A stretch of DNA of 6,490 nucleotides. Origin: an uncultured Clostridia bacterium. Its GTDB lineage: Bacteria; Bacillota; Clostridia; Christensenellales; CASEPJ01. The position numbers and the translations under genes were made by a program. Positions 1-6,352 of the stretch are shown piece after piece (position 1 is the stretch's first letter; the number at the start of each line of letters is the position of its first letter). The notes beneath the pieces are model-generated. The model was not told the origin of the DNA. It ran no database searches and saw only the letters and a list, made by a program, of their open reading frames with translations. Location: assembly GCA_949289715.1 (NCBI GenBank), contig CASEPJ010000039.1, forward strand, positions 1-6,490, given 5' to 3'.

Positions 1-867
1 TATCCAAATATTTCAGACAATAACGCCGAAATTGAAAAAAATTCTGTTTTTTCAAGATTGATTGAGTCCAATACTTTTTTAGATGATAAGATGTTATTGA
101 AAGCCGGTGAAAATTTAGGTAAAGGACAAATTTTGGAAAATATTTTCATTAATTTGCAAAAAGATAATAATGTTGATGTTAATAAAAAAGACTTTAACGG
201 TAATATTGTTGAATATTCATCTGACCATGCCGATAATGTCAAGCAAATTAACGGTAACTATTTAAAAAACGTACAAGAAGAATTTTCTATAGAACCGGAA
301 ATAAAATTTATAGGGATTATTTTCAATACATATTTATTATTTGAATCGGAAAATCATTTATATTTAATAGACCAGCATGCGGCACACGAAAGAATTTTAT
401 ACGATAAATTATCAAAAGAATTTGAACAACATACTATTATAAGTCAGCCTATGATAATTCCTTATTGTTTAAACTTAAATTCATTAGAATTCAATTATAT
501 ATTTGAAAATATTTCGCTTTTAAGAAGTTTTGGATTTGAAATCGAAGAATTCGGAGATAATACTTTAAGAGTTTTAACCGTTCCGTTGGATTTGGCGGAT
601 ATATCTTTGAACAAATTTTTCGATAATTTTTTAAAAAATATAAATTCTTTTAAAAAGGCTGATAAAACCGATTATATAAAAGATAAAATTATGCAGGCAG
701 CTTGCAAAGCAGCAATAAAAGGTGGAGATATATTATCTGACGATGATGTTAAATTGCTTATAAAGGAAATAAGCGTAAATAAAAGGGTATTATATTGTCC
801 GCACGGAAGACCGATTATAGTCGAAGTATTGAAAGATGAAATAGAAAAGAAATTTAAGAGGACGTAA
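1..867 (+). CDS. mutL: DNA mismatch repair protein MutL, C-terminal part (5' end outside window)
   Basis: The frame is open from base 1 to the TAA at 865-867, giving 288 visible residues; the N-terminal ATPase domain lies outside the window. The TTG at 58 is only an internal codon, not a start. Visible residues 1 to about 95 are an Asn/Lys-rich linker. The rest is the C-terminal dimerisation/endonuclease domain, with DQHAAHER at visible residues 124-131, the ACKAAIKGG motif near 234, CPHGRP at 266-271 and the closing FKR. In the family these motifs bind the metal ions of the latent nicking endonuclease, so this MutL should be of the endonuclease type, as in B. subtilis, and not the E. coli type that relies on MutH. 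The first motif reads D-Q-H-A-x2-E-x4-D, where Glu is usual at the last position. It acts with MutS in mismatch repair and heads the miaA operon in this window. Confidence 0.96.
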   Translation, partial: YPNISDNNAEIEKNSVFSRLIESNTFLDDKMLLKAGENLGKGQILENIFINLQKDNNVDVNKKDFNGNIVEYSSDHADNVKQINGNYLKNVQEEFSIEPEIKFIGIIFNTYLLFESENHLYLIDQHAAHERILYDKLSKEFEQHTIISQPMIIPYCLNLNSLEFNYIFENISLLRSFGFEIEEFGDNTLRVLTVPLDLADISLNKFFDNFLKNINSFKKADKTDYIKDKIMQAACKAAIKGGDILSDDDVKLLIKEISVNKRVLYCPHGRPIIVEVLKDEIEKKFKRT

Positions 868-877
868 GGTAAAAAAT

Positions 878-1798
878 ATGCTTCCTTTATTGATAATAGC
901 AGGACCGACGGCAGTCGGTAAATCTGCATTGGCAATTGAAATTGCATCAAATTTAAACGGTGAAATAATTTCTGCCGATTCAATGCAAATTTATAAAGAA
1001 ATGAATATCGGTACCGCAAAACCCACAAAAGACGAATTGAAAAAGGTTAAACATCATTTAATCGATATCATATTTCCAGATGAAGATTTTTCGGTTGCGG
1101 ATTATTCTAAATTATCTAAAAACATTGCAAATTCATTGTTAAATAATAATAAATTACCTGTTATTTGCGGAGGTACGGGATTATATATTAATTCTTTATT
1201 ATATCCTATGCGGTTTTCTGATTTTTCTAAAAATGCCGAATTGAGAAAACAATTAAACGATGAAGCATTAAAACACGGTAATGAATATCTTTATAATCTT
1301 TTAAAAGAAAAAGATTCGATTACCGCAGAAAAGTTGCATCAAAACGACACAAAAAGGATTATAAGAGCTTTGGAAATTTTATATGAGACCGGAATTAAAA
1401 AATCAGAAATGAAAAACGATTTTCTCAAAAGCGATTATGATTTTAAATTTTTATTATTGGATATGGATAGGGAAAAACTTTATCAAAGAATAGATTTAAG
1501 AGTAGAAAATATGTTAAAAAACGGTCTTATCGACGAAGTAAAAACTCTATACGATAAATATCCGCATAATTTAAATTCCCTTCAGGCAATAGGTTATAAA
1601 GAATTTTTTCCTTTTTTTAAAGGTGAAAGCAATTTAAAAGACTGCATAGACTTATTAAAAACTAATTCCAAACATTATGCAAAAAGGCAATTAACATGGT
1701 TTAAAAAGCAAAAGGATATAGAGTATTGCGATGTTACGAACGGTACCGATGATTTATTTTTGAAAATCAAATCCTATTATAATACTTTGGAGAAATAA
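878..1798 (+). CDS. miaA: tRNA dimethylallyltransferase MiaA
   Basis: MiaA transfers a dimethylallyl group from DMAPP to N6 of A37, next to the anticodon of tRNAs that read UNN codons. The product has 306 residues, the usual length. Visible motifs are the P-loop GPTAVGKS (residues 9-16), ADSMQIYKEMNIGTAKP (33-49, with D34 in the position of the catalytic Asp), HHLID (59-63), VADY (73-76), GGTGLYI (98-104), NDTKRIIRALE (156-166), LQAIGYKE (235-242) and the tRNA-binding YAKRQLTWF (267-275). The ATG is 10 nt after the mutL stop, with a modest TAAGGT ribosome binding site 7 nt upstream, so it is probably co-transcribed with mutL. All key motifs are intact and I see no sign of decay. Confidence 0.97.
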   Translation: MLPLLIIAGPTAVGKSALAIEIASNLNGEIISADSMQIYKEMNIGTAKPTKDELKKVKHHLIDIIFPDEDFSVADYSKLSKNIANSLLNNNKLPVICGGTGLYINSLLYPMRFSDFSKNAELRKQLNDEALKHGNEYLYNLLKEKDSITAEKLHQNDTKRIIRALEILYETGIKKSEMKNDFLKSDYDFKFLLLDMDREKLYQRIDLRVENMLKNGLIDEVKTLYDKYPHNLNSLQAIGYKEFFPFFKGESNLKDCIDLLKTNSKHYAKRQLTWFKKQKDIEYCDVTNGTDDLFLKIKSYYNTLEK

Positions 1799-1800
1799 AA

Positions 1801-3030
1801 ATGAATTCGGATATAATAGATATTATAAATAAATCTGAAAAAAAATTGGAGAAATTTTTTAAATATACTGAAGAAATTGCATTGTTTAATCAAGAAAAAG
1901 TTTTAAACGCAATGCAGCACAACAAAGTCGCACTAAGACATTTTACTCAGACAACCGGATACGGATATGACGATAACGGAAGAGATACTTTGTGTAAAAT
2001 TTTTGCAGAAGTTTTCGAAGCCGAAGATGCTGTGGTTTCGCCTATGATTGCCAACGGAACACACGCATTGACTTTAGCATTATTTGCATTATTGCGCCCA
2101 AATGATTGTTTTTTAAGTATTACGGGAAAACCCTACGATACTTTAAATGATGTCATAAACGGAGAAAATATAGGCTCACTAAAAGATTTTAAAATAGATT
2201 TTAATTATCAATCTTTAGGCGACGACAATAAGCTAGATTATAATCAGCTGTTAAAAAATTTAAATAAAAACAAGAATATAAAAATGATATATATTCAAAG
2301 ATCGAGAGGATATGAATGGCGCTTGCCTTTGTCGATTAACGAAATCGAAGATATAGTAAAAGAAATTAAAAAAATAAATCCTCGTCTTATAGTAATGGTA
2401 GATAATTGCTACGGTGAATTTGTAGATAAAAAAGAGCCTACTTCGGTGGGGGCTGATATTGTTGCAGGTTCGCTCATAAAAAATCCGGGGGGAGGAATTG
2501 CTCCTACGGGAGGCTATATTGCAGGGAAAAAAGAGTTAATTAATTTAGTTGCCGGAAGATTGACGGCTCCTTCCGAGGGAATGGAAGTTGGTTCATATGA
2601 GAACGGATATAGAAATTTTTATCAGGGATTGTTTATGGCACCTCATACCGTTTCCCAGGCAATTAAAGGAGCGGCATTATTTGCCGAAACATTTAAGTCG
2701 TTAGGATATGAGGTATTGCCTGAAAATAACTGTTTTAATGACATAATAACCTCTATAAAGCTCGAAAATGAGAATAATTTAATAAAATTTTGTCAAATAA
2801 TCCAAAATGTTTCTCCTGTGGACAGCTATGTTACACCATATCCTTGGGATATGCCGGGTTATGAAAATCAGGTAATTATGGCAGCCGGTTGTTTTGTTCA
2901 GGGATCGTCAATTGAATTAAGTTGCGACGGACCTTTAAAGCCGCCGTATATTGCTTATTTGCAAGGCGGATTAACCTATGAACATTTAAAAATTGCTTTA
3001 AAAAGATGTTTAAAGGGGCTTGATTTATAA
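1801..3030 (+). CDS. Methionine gamma-lyase family protein (PLP-dependent, YnbB type)
   Basis: This 409-residue protein belongs to the fold-type I PLP enzymes of the family annotated as methionine gamma-lyase or 'aluminium resistance protein' (B. subtilis YnbB). Supporting motifs are the N-terminal HFTQTTGYGYDDNGRD (residues 47-62), ANGTHAL (84-90, the phosphate-cup region), VMVDNCYGEF (198-207, D201 expected to pair with the pyridine nitrogen) and GSLIKNPGGGIAPTGGYI (223-240), where K227 is the expected Schiff-base lysine. The C-terminus carries a conserved-looking DGPLKPPYIAYLQGGLTY segment (376-393). Only 2 nt separate it from the miaA stop, and GGAG lies 8 nt before the ATG inside the end of miaA, so translation is likely coupled. 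The family suggests C-S lyase chemistry on a sulfur amino acid, but its true substrate is poorly known. Adjacency to miaA is common in Firmicutes and gives no clear functional clue. Confidence 0.9.
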   Translation: MNSDIIDIINKSEKKLEKFFKYTEEIALFNQEKVLNAMQHNKVALRHFTQTTGYGYDDNGRDTLCKIFAEVFEAEDAVVSPMIANGTHALTLALFALLRPNDCFLSITGKPYDTLNDVINGENIGSLKDFKIDFNYQSLGDDNKLDYNQLLKNLNKNKNIKMIYIQRSRGYEWRLPLSINEIEDIVKEIKKINPRLIVMVDNCYGEFVDKKEPTSVGADIVAGSLIKNPGGGIAPTGGYIAGKKELINLVAGRLTAPSEGMEVGSYENGYRNFYQGLFMAPHTVSQAIKGAALFAETFKSLGYEVLPENNCFNDIITSIKLENENNLIKFCQIIQNVSPVDSYVTPYPWDMPGYENQVIMAAGCFVQGSSIELSCDGPLKPPYIAYLQGGLTYEHLKIALKRCLKGLDL

Positions 3031-3041
3031 AATCAGCCCCT
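3014..3041 (+). terminator. Hairpin terminator of the mutL-miaA-lyase operon, probably shared with the convergent xer-lexA operon
   Basis: AGGGGCT pairs with AGCCCCT and GATTT with AAATC, giving a 12-bp stem with one bulged T and a loop of about 3 nt. The hairpin contains the last codons and the stop codon (3028-3030) of the lyase gene. The bases that follow on the plus strand are AT-rich but not a clean T-run (TAATTTATAG), and a long T-rich tract begins near 3064. On the minus strand the stem is followed by TTAAACATCTTTTT. Convergent genes on both sides suggest bidirectional use. Confidence 0.7.
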
Positions 3042-3104
3042 AATTTATAGTTAAAATCTGAAATTTTACTTTTTATTTATTTTTTATTTTTTATTTAAAA
3101 AAAT

Positions 3105-3638
3105 TTATTGTCTGCTTTTTTTAAGATTTAACTGACGGTAAATACCTAATAATACGGCAATGTATTTTTCATGTATATTACTGATTTTTTTAATAAACGG
3201 TTTTTCCTCTTGATTAACCATAATAAAATCATCAATTTTTGCATTTTTAATAGCAAAAATCAACATATCGTTTTTATTATATATTTCTGTGGATTCTGTG
3301 GCTTTCCAAAGAAAACAATCACAGTTTATATTAAGCATTGGGGGTAATTGATATTTACCTATAACGTTTCCATCGGCAAAAATATTGAAATAAAAAGGAT
3401 TAATTATTTCATAAATATGAAATTTATTATTTAAAACCAAGGATCTGTTTTTATATGAATTTAAGGTAATTATACCGTTTTCTTCAAGTTTTTTTAAATA
3501 ATAACTGATTGTAGAAGTAGATTGTATATTTAAAAAATCTTTCATTTCCCTATATGAAGGAGGATAACCATTCATATTTGAATAAGATTCTATAAAATCG
3601 GTCAGTTTTTCTAAATTAAATTTAATGTTTCTTCTCAT
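3105..3638 (-). CDS. lexA: LexA-like repressor with strongly diverged S24 self-cleavage domain
   Basis: The product has 177 residues; typical LexA has about 200. Residues 8-70 match the LexA winged helix: FIESY, NGYPPSYREMKDFL and STSTISYYLKKLEENGII align with the Firmicutes pattern of PPS-REI followed by SSSTVHGHLARLE. The C-terminal half is a recognisable but divergent S24 peptidase fold. My alignment by eye to E. coli LexA puts S116 (in KATEST) at the nucleophile, K150 (in FIKK) at the general base, and ADG (88-90) at the Ala-Gly cleavage site. The usual GDSM context is lost, and about 8 residues are missing between cleavage site and serine. LexA represses SOS genes until RecA filaments trigger self-cleavage; whether this protein can be cleaved is uncertain. 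The ATG lies 8 nt after the recombinase stop and has no Shine-Dalgarno sequence, so coupling is likely. An S24-family regulator of the recombinase is the alternative reading. Confidence 0.75.
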   Translation of the reverse strand: MRRNIKFNLEKLTDFIESYSNMNGYPPSYREMKDFLNIQSTSTISYYLKKLEENGIITLNSYKNRSLVLNNKFHIYEIINPFYFNIFADGNVIGKYQLPPMLNINCDCFLWKATESTEIYNKNDMLIFAIKNAKIDDFIMVNQEEKPFIKKISNIHEKYIAVLLGIYRQLNLKKSRQ

Positions 3639-3646
3639 AATTTAAA

Positions 3647-4702
3647 TTATTTATCGGTTATTTTTACAATGTTAGCGGCTTGTTTGCGCATATCTTCTGA
3701 AATAGCCGCATAGTGTTTTTTTGTGGTATTTACATCCTTATGTCCTAAAACTTCAGCAACCATATAAATATCGTTTGTTTCCCGGTATAGAGCGGTGCCG
3801 TAGGTGCTTCTTAATTTATGTGGAGTGATTTTTTTTAACGGAACAGCGGCTTTTGCATATTTTTTAACCAAATTTTCTACAGCCCGAACGGAAATACGTT
3901 TGTTTTGCAGAGATAGAAAAAGAGCGGGCTCATCATTATCAGTTAAAGATATTTTTTTCAATTGCCTTTTTCTGACTTCGATATAATCCTCAAGGAAAGG
4001 AATAACTTCATCTGAAAGATATAAAATAACTTGGTTTCCGCCTTTTCTGGTTACCAGAAAAGTTTTATTTTTAAAATCCAAATCCGAAATATTGATTCCT
4101 ATTAATTCACTTATTCTTATTCCAGAGGAAAGAAATAAGGTAACTATAGCTAAATCTCTGATTTTTGTAACATTATGATAAGAATTTTGGAATTTTGTCA
4201 GGTTTTTTCCTGTTTCAACAATATTTAATAAATCCGATATTTCATTGTTTTCTAAACGGATAATGGGTTTATCTTTTATTTTTGGAGCATTGATTTTACT
4301 GGGTGGATTGGTATTTATTTTTTCTTTATTATAAAAATATTTATAAAAAGCCCTTATTGTGGATAGTTTTCTTGCTTTTGCGGTAGCTGAGCAACTATAA
4401 AATTTATCGTTTATTTTGTATCCGTTTAAATAATCCAAAAAATATTCAATATTTGTAACGGAAATTTTATCGATATCGCTAAGTTTTAAATCGGTTAATT
4501 TATTATAATTAAACAGAGCAGTTTCATTAATGATATAATTAAAAAAAATAATAAGGTCGTAAGCATAGTTTATTCTGGTTAAAACGGAAGTTCTGTTTTC
4601 TATGCCGATAAAAAATTCTTCGCAAAAATACGGTAATTTTTTTCTTAAATTATTTAATTTTAAATTATTATGATATTTTAAATCGTTATAATAAGTATTC
4701 AT
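3647..4702 (-). CDS. Tyrosine recombinase, Xer/phage integrase family
   Basis: This 351-residue site-specific recombinase has an N-terminal core-binding (SAM-like) domain at about residues 25-130 and a C-terminal catalytic domain at about 175-345. The active-site set is complete: R196 in SGIRISELIG, K220 in TRKGG, H295 and R298 in PHKLRST, H321 in LGHKDVNTT and the nucleophile Y331 in HYAAI. It is longer than XerC/XerD (about 300) and close to single-recombinase Xer proteins such as streptococcal XerS (about 356), though I cannot assign it to that subfamily by eye. It is first in a two-gene operon with the LexA-like gene. No ribosome binding site precedes the ATG, while a good promoter match does. 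No phage, transposon or cargo genes are visible nearby, which favours a resident chromosomal function such as dimer resolution or a local DNA switch over an integrase of a mobile element. Confidence 0.9.
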   Translation of the reverse strand: MNTYYNDLKYHNNLKLNNLRKKLPYFCEEFFIGIENRTSVLTRINYAYDLIIFFNYIINETALFNYNKLTDLKLSDIDKISVTNIEYFLDYLNGYKINDKFYSCSATAKARKLSTIRAFYKYFYNKEKINTNPPSKINAPKIKDKPIIRLENNEISDLLNIVETGKNLTKFQNSYHNVTKIRDLAIVTLFLSSGIRISELIGINISDLDFKNKTFLVTRKGGNQVILYLSDEVIPFLEDYIEVRKRQLKKISLTDNDEPALFLSLQNKRISVRAVENLVKKYAKAAVPLKKITPHKLRSTYGTALYRETNDIYMVAEVLGHKDVNTTKKHYAAISEDMRKQAANIVKITDK

Positions 4703-4737
4703 ATAAATATTTTAGCAAAAGGATAATTTTTTGTAAA
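4703..4737 (-). promoter_or_regulatory. Candidate sigma-A promoter of the recombinase-lexA operon, possibly leaderless
   Basis: Read on the minus strand, TTTACA (4737-4732) and TAAAAT (4714-4709) are separated by exactly 17 nt. Only 6 nt lie between the -10 box and the ATG (4702-4700), so a normal start point would fall at or beside the start codon. There is no Shine-Dalgarno sequence, which fits a leaderless mRNA. Chance matches are common in DNA this AT-rich, so the call rests on the combined spacing and position. Confidence 0.5.
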
Positions 4738-4758
4738 GTATTTTTCTTTTTTAAAAAT

Positions 4759-4792
4759 TTCGCACAAAACATAAATTCGCACAAAACATAAA
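4759..4792. repeat. Perfect tandem direct repeat, 2 x 17 bp
   Basis: TTCGCACAAAACATAAA occurs twice with no gap (4759-4775 and 4776-4792). It sits about 20 bp upstream of the -35 box of the candidate recombinase promoter. I saw no further copy in the window. The position suits an operator or recombinase accessory (arm-type) site, but neither role is shown by the sequence. Confidence 0.85.
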
Positions 4793-4946
4793 TACGAATA
4801 GAAATTCAGATTTAAAAGGGTATTGGAAATTATTTTTTTGAAAAAATGAAATTTTCGGTAAAATTTTAGATAAAACAAAAGAAATTTAATATAAAATCAA
4901 AAAAATTGTTAATAAAAAGGGAAGTAAATGGTTAAAAGATTACATA

Positions 4947-4986
4947 CATATCTATGCGCAAAATCCAGGTTTTACGCATAGATATG
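4947..4986. repeat. 40-bp near-perfect palindrome, candidate recombination site
   Basis: CATATCTATGCG (4947-4958) is exactly repeated in inverse at 4975-4986. One mismatch further in, AAAA (4960-4963) pairs with TTTT (4970-4973). The whole is two 17-bp arms with 16 matches around the 6-bp centre TCCAGG (4964-4969). Inverted arms around a 6-bp centre are the layout of Xer-type core sites, and a tyrosine recombinase gene starts about 245 bp away. Neither strand has a proper T-run directly after the stem, so a simple terminator is less likely. Confidence 0.8.
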
Positions 4987-5116
4987 GAAATTTTATAAAA
5001 AAATCGCCGCCATTAGCTTTATAATAAAAAAAATAAAAAAAATCACATTTAAATTTAAATTTTTAATTTTTATTAACCAAAATTTTAAAATTTTTTTTAA
5101 AATTTCCTTAAAATTA

Positions 5117-5147
5117 AGATTAATTAAAAAAATTCTTTAAATAATCT
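5117..5147 (-). terminator. Weak AT-rich hairpin downstream of sigF, possible terminator
   Basis: On the minus strand AGATTA (5147-5142) pairs with TAATCT (5122-5117), and the stem continues inward through one mismatch with TTAAA/TTTAA. It starts 10 nt after the sigF stop. The tail that follows is TAATTTTAAGG, a poor U-tract. It is the best-placed stem for ending the spoIIA transcript but would be weak, so read-through toward the recombinase gene is possible. Confidence 0.35.
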
Positions 5148-5156
5148 GCTTTTAAA

Positions 5157-5876
5157 TTATTCTGCCGATAATTCCTTTTTTATTTTTTCAATAATTTTAT
5201 TTTCCAATCTCGAAACCTGAACTTGAGAAACTCCTAAAACATTTGCGATTTCGCTCTGTGTTTGATCTCTAAAATATCTTAAAATTATTATTTTTTGTTC
5301 TCTTTCAGGTAATTTTTTAATTATATCGGTTATTAAAATTTTATCATCGTCGCTTAAATCTTTTTTTGCAGGAATTTTATCTAAAATCATTAAATTTTCA
5401 TCGTCATTGGTCTTTTCATATAATGAAATCGGCGTTTTAACCGATTCTAATGCAAAAACAATGTCTTCTTTGTTAATTTTCAACTCATTTGAAATAGTTT
5501 CTATTGTAGGTTCTTCATTGTGTAAATTTCTATAATTTTCTATAAAATTTAATACTCTGTAAGACATAGTTTTAATTGCTCTTGAAATTTTTATCTGTCC
5601 GTCGTCACGAATGAATCTTTTTATTTCTCCTGCAATCATTGGAACTGCATATGTTGTAAATTTTACTTCGTATTGCGGGTCAAAATTAATTATTGCTTTT
5701 AAAAAACCCAAACATCCTAATTGATATAAATCGTCATATTCTATGCCTCTGTTTGTGAACCTTTTGACAATACTTTTGATTAAAGGTTTATTTTCTTCTA
5801 TTAATTTTGTTTTTGCTGAATCATTTCCGTTATTCGCTTGTTGAATTAGCAATAAAGTTTCATCCTTATCCAGCAT
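5157..5876 (-). CDS. sigF: RNA polymerase sporulation sigma factor SigF (SpoIIAC)
   Basis: SigF is the first forespore-specific sigma factor; it directs RNA polymerase to early forespore genes after asymmetric division. The 239-residue product is slightly shorter than the B. subtilis protein (255). Region 2 is at residues 47-93 (YDDLYQLGCLGFLKAI, then FTTYAVPMIAGEIKRFIRDDG), region 3 at about 122-146 and region 4.2 at about 200-236, with the helix-turn-helix QSEIANVLGVSQVQVSRLE (207-225). By sequence alone it could be SigF or SigG. Its place directly after spoIIAB settles it as SigF. It starts 30 nt after the spoIIAB stop with a strong ribosome binding site. No spoVA genes follow, so the operon seems to end here. 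Activity should be controlled post-translationally by SpoIIAB binding. Confidence 0.95.
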   Translation of the reverse strand: MLDKDETLLLIQQANNGNDSAKTKLIEENKPLIKSIVKRFTNRGIEYDDLYQLGCLGFLKAIINFDPQYEVKFTTYAVPMIAGEIKRFIRDDGQIKISRAIKTMSYRVLNFIENYRNLHNEEPTIETISNELKINKEDIVFALESVKTPISLYEKTNDDENLMILDKIPAKKDLSDDDKILITDIIKKLPEREQKIIILRYFRDQTQSEIANVLGVSQVQVSRLENKIIEKIKKELSAE

Positions 5877-5883
5877 TTACAAA

Positions 5884-5890
5884 TCTCCTT
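5884..5890 (-). promoter_or_regulatory. Ribosome binding site of sigF
   Basis: AAGGAGA on the minus strand lies 7 nt before the ATG at 5876-5874. It fixes the sigF start and contrasts with the lack of any such site before the recombinase and lexA genes. Confidence 0.85.
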
Positions 5891-5906
5891 TTGATATTTT
5901 CAATAA

Positions 5907-6347
5907 TTATTTATTTTTTTCGCCGAATTTTTTTATTAAAATTAATTTTGTTCCTTCTTCTTTGCCGCTTATTACTTCCAATGAGTCCATAAAATATTCC
6001 ATAACGGTAAATCCCATGCCGGAGCGTTCTTCATCGGGTTTTGTTGTATAAAAAGGCTGTCTTGCTTGATTTATATCTTCTATTCCTTTACCGAAATCGC
6101 TTATAATTATTTTTACGCTTTTATCGTAAATATAAACTTCGATTATAACTTCTTTATCGTATGAATTTTTACCGTATCCGTGTACTACCGCATTTGTAAA
6201 TCCTTCCGAAACAGCAGTTTTTACGTCATTTATTTCTTCGATTGTGGGATTCAAATTGCAACAAAAAGCAGCTATAGCGCTTCTTATAAAGCTATCGTTT
6301 TCGTTTAATGCGGGGACTTTTAATACCATATAATTATTATTTTGCAT
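5907..6347 (-). CDS. spoIIAB: Anti-sigma F factor / serine kinase SpoIIAB
   Basis: SpoIIAB binds SigF and keeps it inactive, and it phosphorylates the anti-anti-sigma factor SpoIIAA. Length is 146 residues, equal to B. subtilis. It is a GHKL-type ATPase. The N box SEGFTNAVVHGY covers residues 47-58, with E48 and N52 in the catalytic and Mg-binding positions. The G1 box is DFGKG (84-88). The ATP lid and G2 box TTKPDEERSGMGF (101-113) are nearly identical to those of B. subtilis. R22 sits in the N-terminal NENDSFIR segment, where the family contacts SigF and SpoIIAA. The ATG is 9 nt after the spoIIAA stop, with AAGGAG 5 nt upstream overlapping that stop. The complete motif set indicates a working forespore switch. 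Confidence 0.96.
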   Translation of the reverse strand: MQNNNYMVLKVPALNENDSFIRSAIAAFCCNLNPTIEEINDVKTAVSEGFTNAVVHGYGKNSYDKEVIIEVYIYDKSVKIIISDFGKGIEDINQARQPFYTTKPDEERSGMGFTVMEYFMDSLEVISGKEEGTKLILIKKFGEKNK

Positions 6348-6352
6348 ATTCG

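Larger units (their letters stand above)
4703..5156. other. Intergenic region of about 450 bp with repeats and no convincing gene
   Basis: This region lies between sigF and the recombinase gene, both on the minus strand. From left to right it holds the candidate recombinase promoter, a 2 x 17 bp tandem repeat, an AT-rich stretch (4800-4925), a 40-bp palindrome, a small GC-richer patch (CGCCGCC near 5005), and very AT-rich DNA with short all-A/T inverted repeats. One of these, 5080-5105, has an 11-bp stem and a 4-nt loop. I see no tRNA, known riboswitch core or CRISPR array. The only small ORF worth naming has 17 codons (4928-4981) and is not convincing. Confidence 0.7.

Noticed and set aside
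672..1028. Minus-strand open frame opposite the mutL/miaA junction.
   Set aside because: It crosses the conserved ends of two well-supported genes on the other strand and its translation shows no recognisable domain.
3885..3902. CGAAC...GTTTG inside the recombinase gene, resembling a Firmicutes SOS box.
   Set aside because: The half-sites do not fit the GAAC-N4-GTTC pattern in spacing or sequence, and it lies inside a conserved coding region. I found no clear canonical SOS box in the window.
3804..3986. Plus-strand open frame opposite the recombinase gene.
   Set aside because: It is antisense to the conserved catalytic domain, short, and has no supporting ribosome binding site or motif.
4928..4981. 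A 17-codon plus-strand ORF (ATG at 4928, TAG at 4979) with AAGGGA 5 nt upstream, running through the left arm and loop of the palindrome and ending in the right arm.
   Set aside because: It is very short, has only a weak ribosome binding site, and no downstream gene lies on the same strand for it to lead. It is most likely a by-product of the palindrome.
4947..4986. The palindrome as an ordinary Rho-independent terminator.
   Set aside because: The plus-strand tail is A-rich (GAAATTTTATAAAA) and on the minus strand the first short T-run comes about 9 nt after the stem. It also lies about 170 bp from the sigF stop.
5807..5992. Plus-strand hydrophobic open frame across the spoIIAB/sigF junction, resembling a membrane peptide.
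   Set aside because: The hydrophobicity comes from reading AT-rich coding DNA antisense. Two solid genes occupy the other strand.
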